Origin: Nitrospirota bacterium
GTDB taxonomy: Bacteria > Nitrospirota > Nitrospiria > Nitrospirales > Nitrospiraceae
Direction of reading: 5' to 3'
Assembly (NCBI GenBank): GCA_005877535.1
Contig: VBOM01000216.1
Coordinates: 1-5,261, forward strand
Length of the DNA stretch: 5,261 nt
A program made the translations under genes and the position numbers. The notes beneath the pieces were generated by a model. That model made no database searches. It had not been told where the DNA came from and saw only the letters and a list, made by a program, of their open reading frames with translations. How positions within the stretch are numbered: the stretch's first letter is position 1; each line of letters opens with the position of its first letter. Shown piece by piece: positions 5,168 through 5,261 of the stretch.

Positions 5168-5261
5168 TTGAAATGGTTTTACTTTAGAGCGCAGTCGCGT
5201 AAGCCACACGCGAGGTGGGAGCGAGCTTGGGTTGGTGGCCCCAACGGGATTTTCACGGAAG
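5168..5261 (+). CDS. Possible start of a plus-strand gene, cut by right edge
   Basis: A TTG at 5168 is preceded at eight bases by a strong GGAGGA (5154-5159), and the frame stays open for 31 codons to the window end, beginning MKWFYFRAQSRK. I recognise no family. The frame runs across the tRNA-like segment at 5233-5251, which argues against it being an ancient conserved gene. It could be a new gene start at an element boundary or a chance open frame. Confidence 0.2.
   Translation, partial: MKWFYFRAQSRKPHARWERAWVGGPNGIFTE
5195..5213. repeat. Inverted repeat, 6 bp arms, 7 bp loop
   Basis: TCGCGT (5195-5200) and ACGCGA (5208-5213) form a perfect 6 bp stem around AAGCCAC. It lies 20 bp from the tRNA-Glu-like 3' end, on its downstream side, where a tRNA terminator or an integrase arm site might be expected. 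No T-run follows on either strand, so a terminator is not supported. Confidence 0.35.
5233..5251 (-). other. tRNA-Glu 3'-end fragment, probable attachment-site copy
   Basis: On the minus strand these 19 bases read AATCCCGTTGGGGCCACCA. From memory this equals the end of many bacterial tRNA-Glu genes: last three bases of the T-loop, CCCGT of the T-stem, acceptor strand TGGGGCC, discriminator A and CCA. The ten bases further 5' (5252-5261) do not form a matching T-stem (TTCCG where ACGGG is needed), so the tRNA is not intact here. A 3' tRNA fragment detached from its gene is the classical footprint of site-specific integration. The fragment keeps the tRNA 3' side toward the polyamine operon, so the inserted DNA should lie to the right. 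Chance similarity remains possible. Confidence 0.5.

Larger units (their letters stand above)
4809..5232. other. Upstream region without a convincing gene
   Basis: The 424 bp between the DHS-like start and the tRNA-like site hold the operon promoter and an inverted repeat (5195-5213). Short plus-strand frames are present: 71 codons from 4807, which opens antisense to the DHS-like start codon, and 39 codons from 5033 to a TAA at 5150-5152. Neither has a Shine-Dalgarno. The 39-residue frame has four Cys and a stretch (TGCDRKKIYRDGL) faintly like a transposase helix-turn-helix, too short to call. This may be ordinary intergenic DNA or decayed mobile-element sequence. Confidence 0.5.

Noticed and set aside
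5185..5261. Intact tRNA gene at the right edge
   Set aside because: Only the 3' 19 bases match tRNA-Glu; the T-stem 5' strand does not pair, so a full tRNA does not extend from this site.

Overview
The window looks like a bacterial chromosome segment of moderate-to-high GC. Its gene content (a bacterial deoxyhypusine-synthase-like protein together with archaeal-type pyruvoyl arginine decarboxylase and an agmatinase-family ureohydrolase) resembles what I remember from Nitrospira and its relatives. That assignment comes from memory of family content, not from a search.

All well-supported genes lie on the minus strand, so they read from right to left. In transcription order they are: a sigma70-type promoter (4854-4883); a DHS-like protein (3702-4808); a secreted DsbA-like thiol oxidoreductase (2998-3705, ATGA overlap with the DHS gene); a small CxxC/CxxCH protein (2719-2988); an NAD(P)+ aldehyde dehydrogenase broken by one in-frame TAA (1252-2691, stop at 1516-1518); a roughly 310 bp gap with a weak promoter candidate; pyruvoyl-dependent arginine decarboxylase (374-940); and the N-terminal third of an agmatinase (1-350, running off the left edge).

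The genes suggest a polyamine module. PdaD would convert arginine to agmatine, and the SpeB-like enzyme would convert agmatine to putrescine and urea. The DHS-like enzyme would carry out an NAD-dependent aminobutyl-type transfer on a polyamine, possibly making homospermidine. The aldehyde dehydrogenase may once have oxidised an aldehyde, perhaps from polyamine turnover, but its substrate is not readable from sequence. The DsbA-like protein and the small CxxC protein are unexplained passengers of the same operon.

The right edge (4809-5261) has no convincing protein gene. It holds the operon promoter and, at 5233-5251 on the minus strand, a 19-base match to the 3' end of a typical bacterial tRNA-Glu (T-stem 3' half, acceptor and CCA) without the rest of the tRNA. 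This is the usual signature of a displaced attachment site left by an integrative element. Because tRNA similarity stops on the right side, foreign DNA would lie beyond the right edge and the polyamine operon would be the native flank.

The most interesting items are the divergent active site of the DHS-like enzyme in this polyamine context, the single-codon break in the aldehyde dehydrogenase, and the possible att site. No CRISPR array, intact insertion sequence or complete RNA gene is visible.
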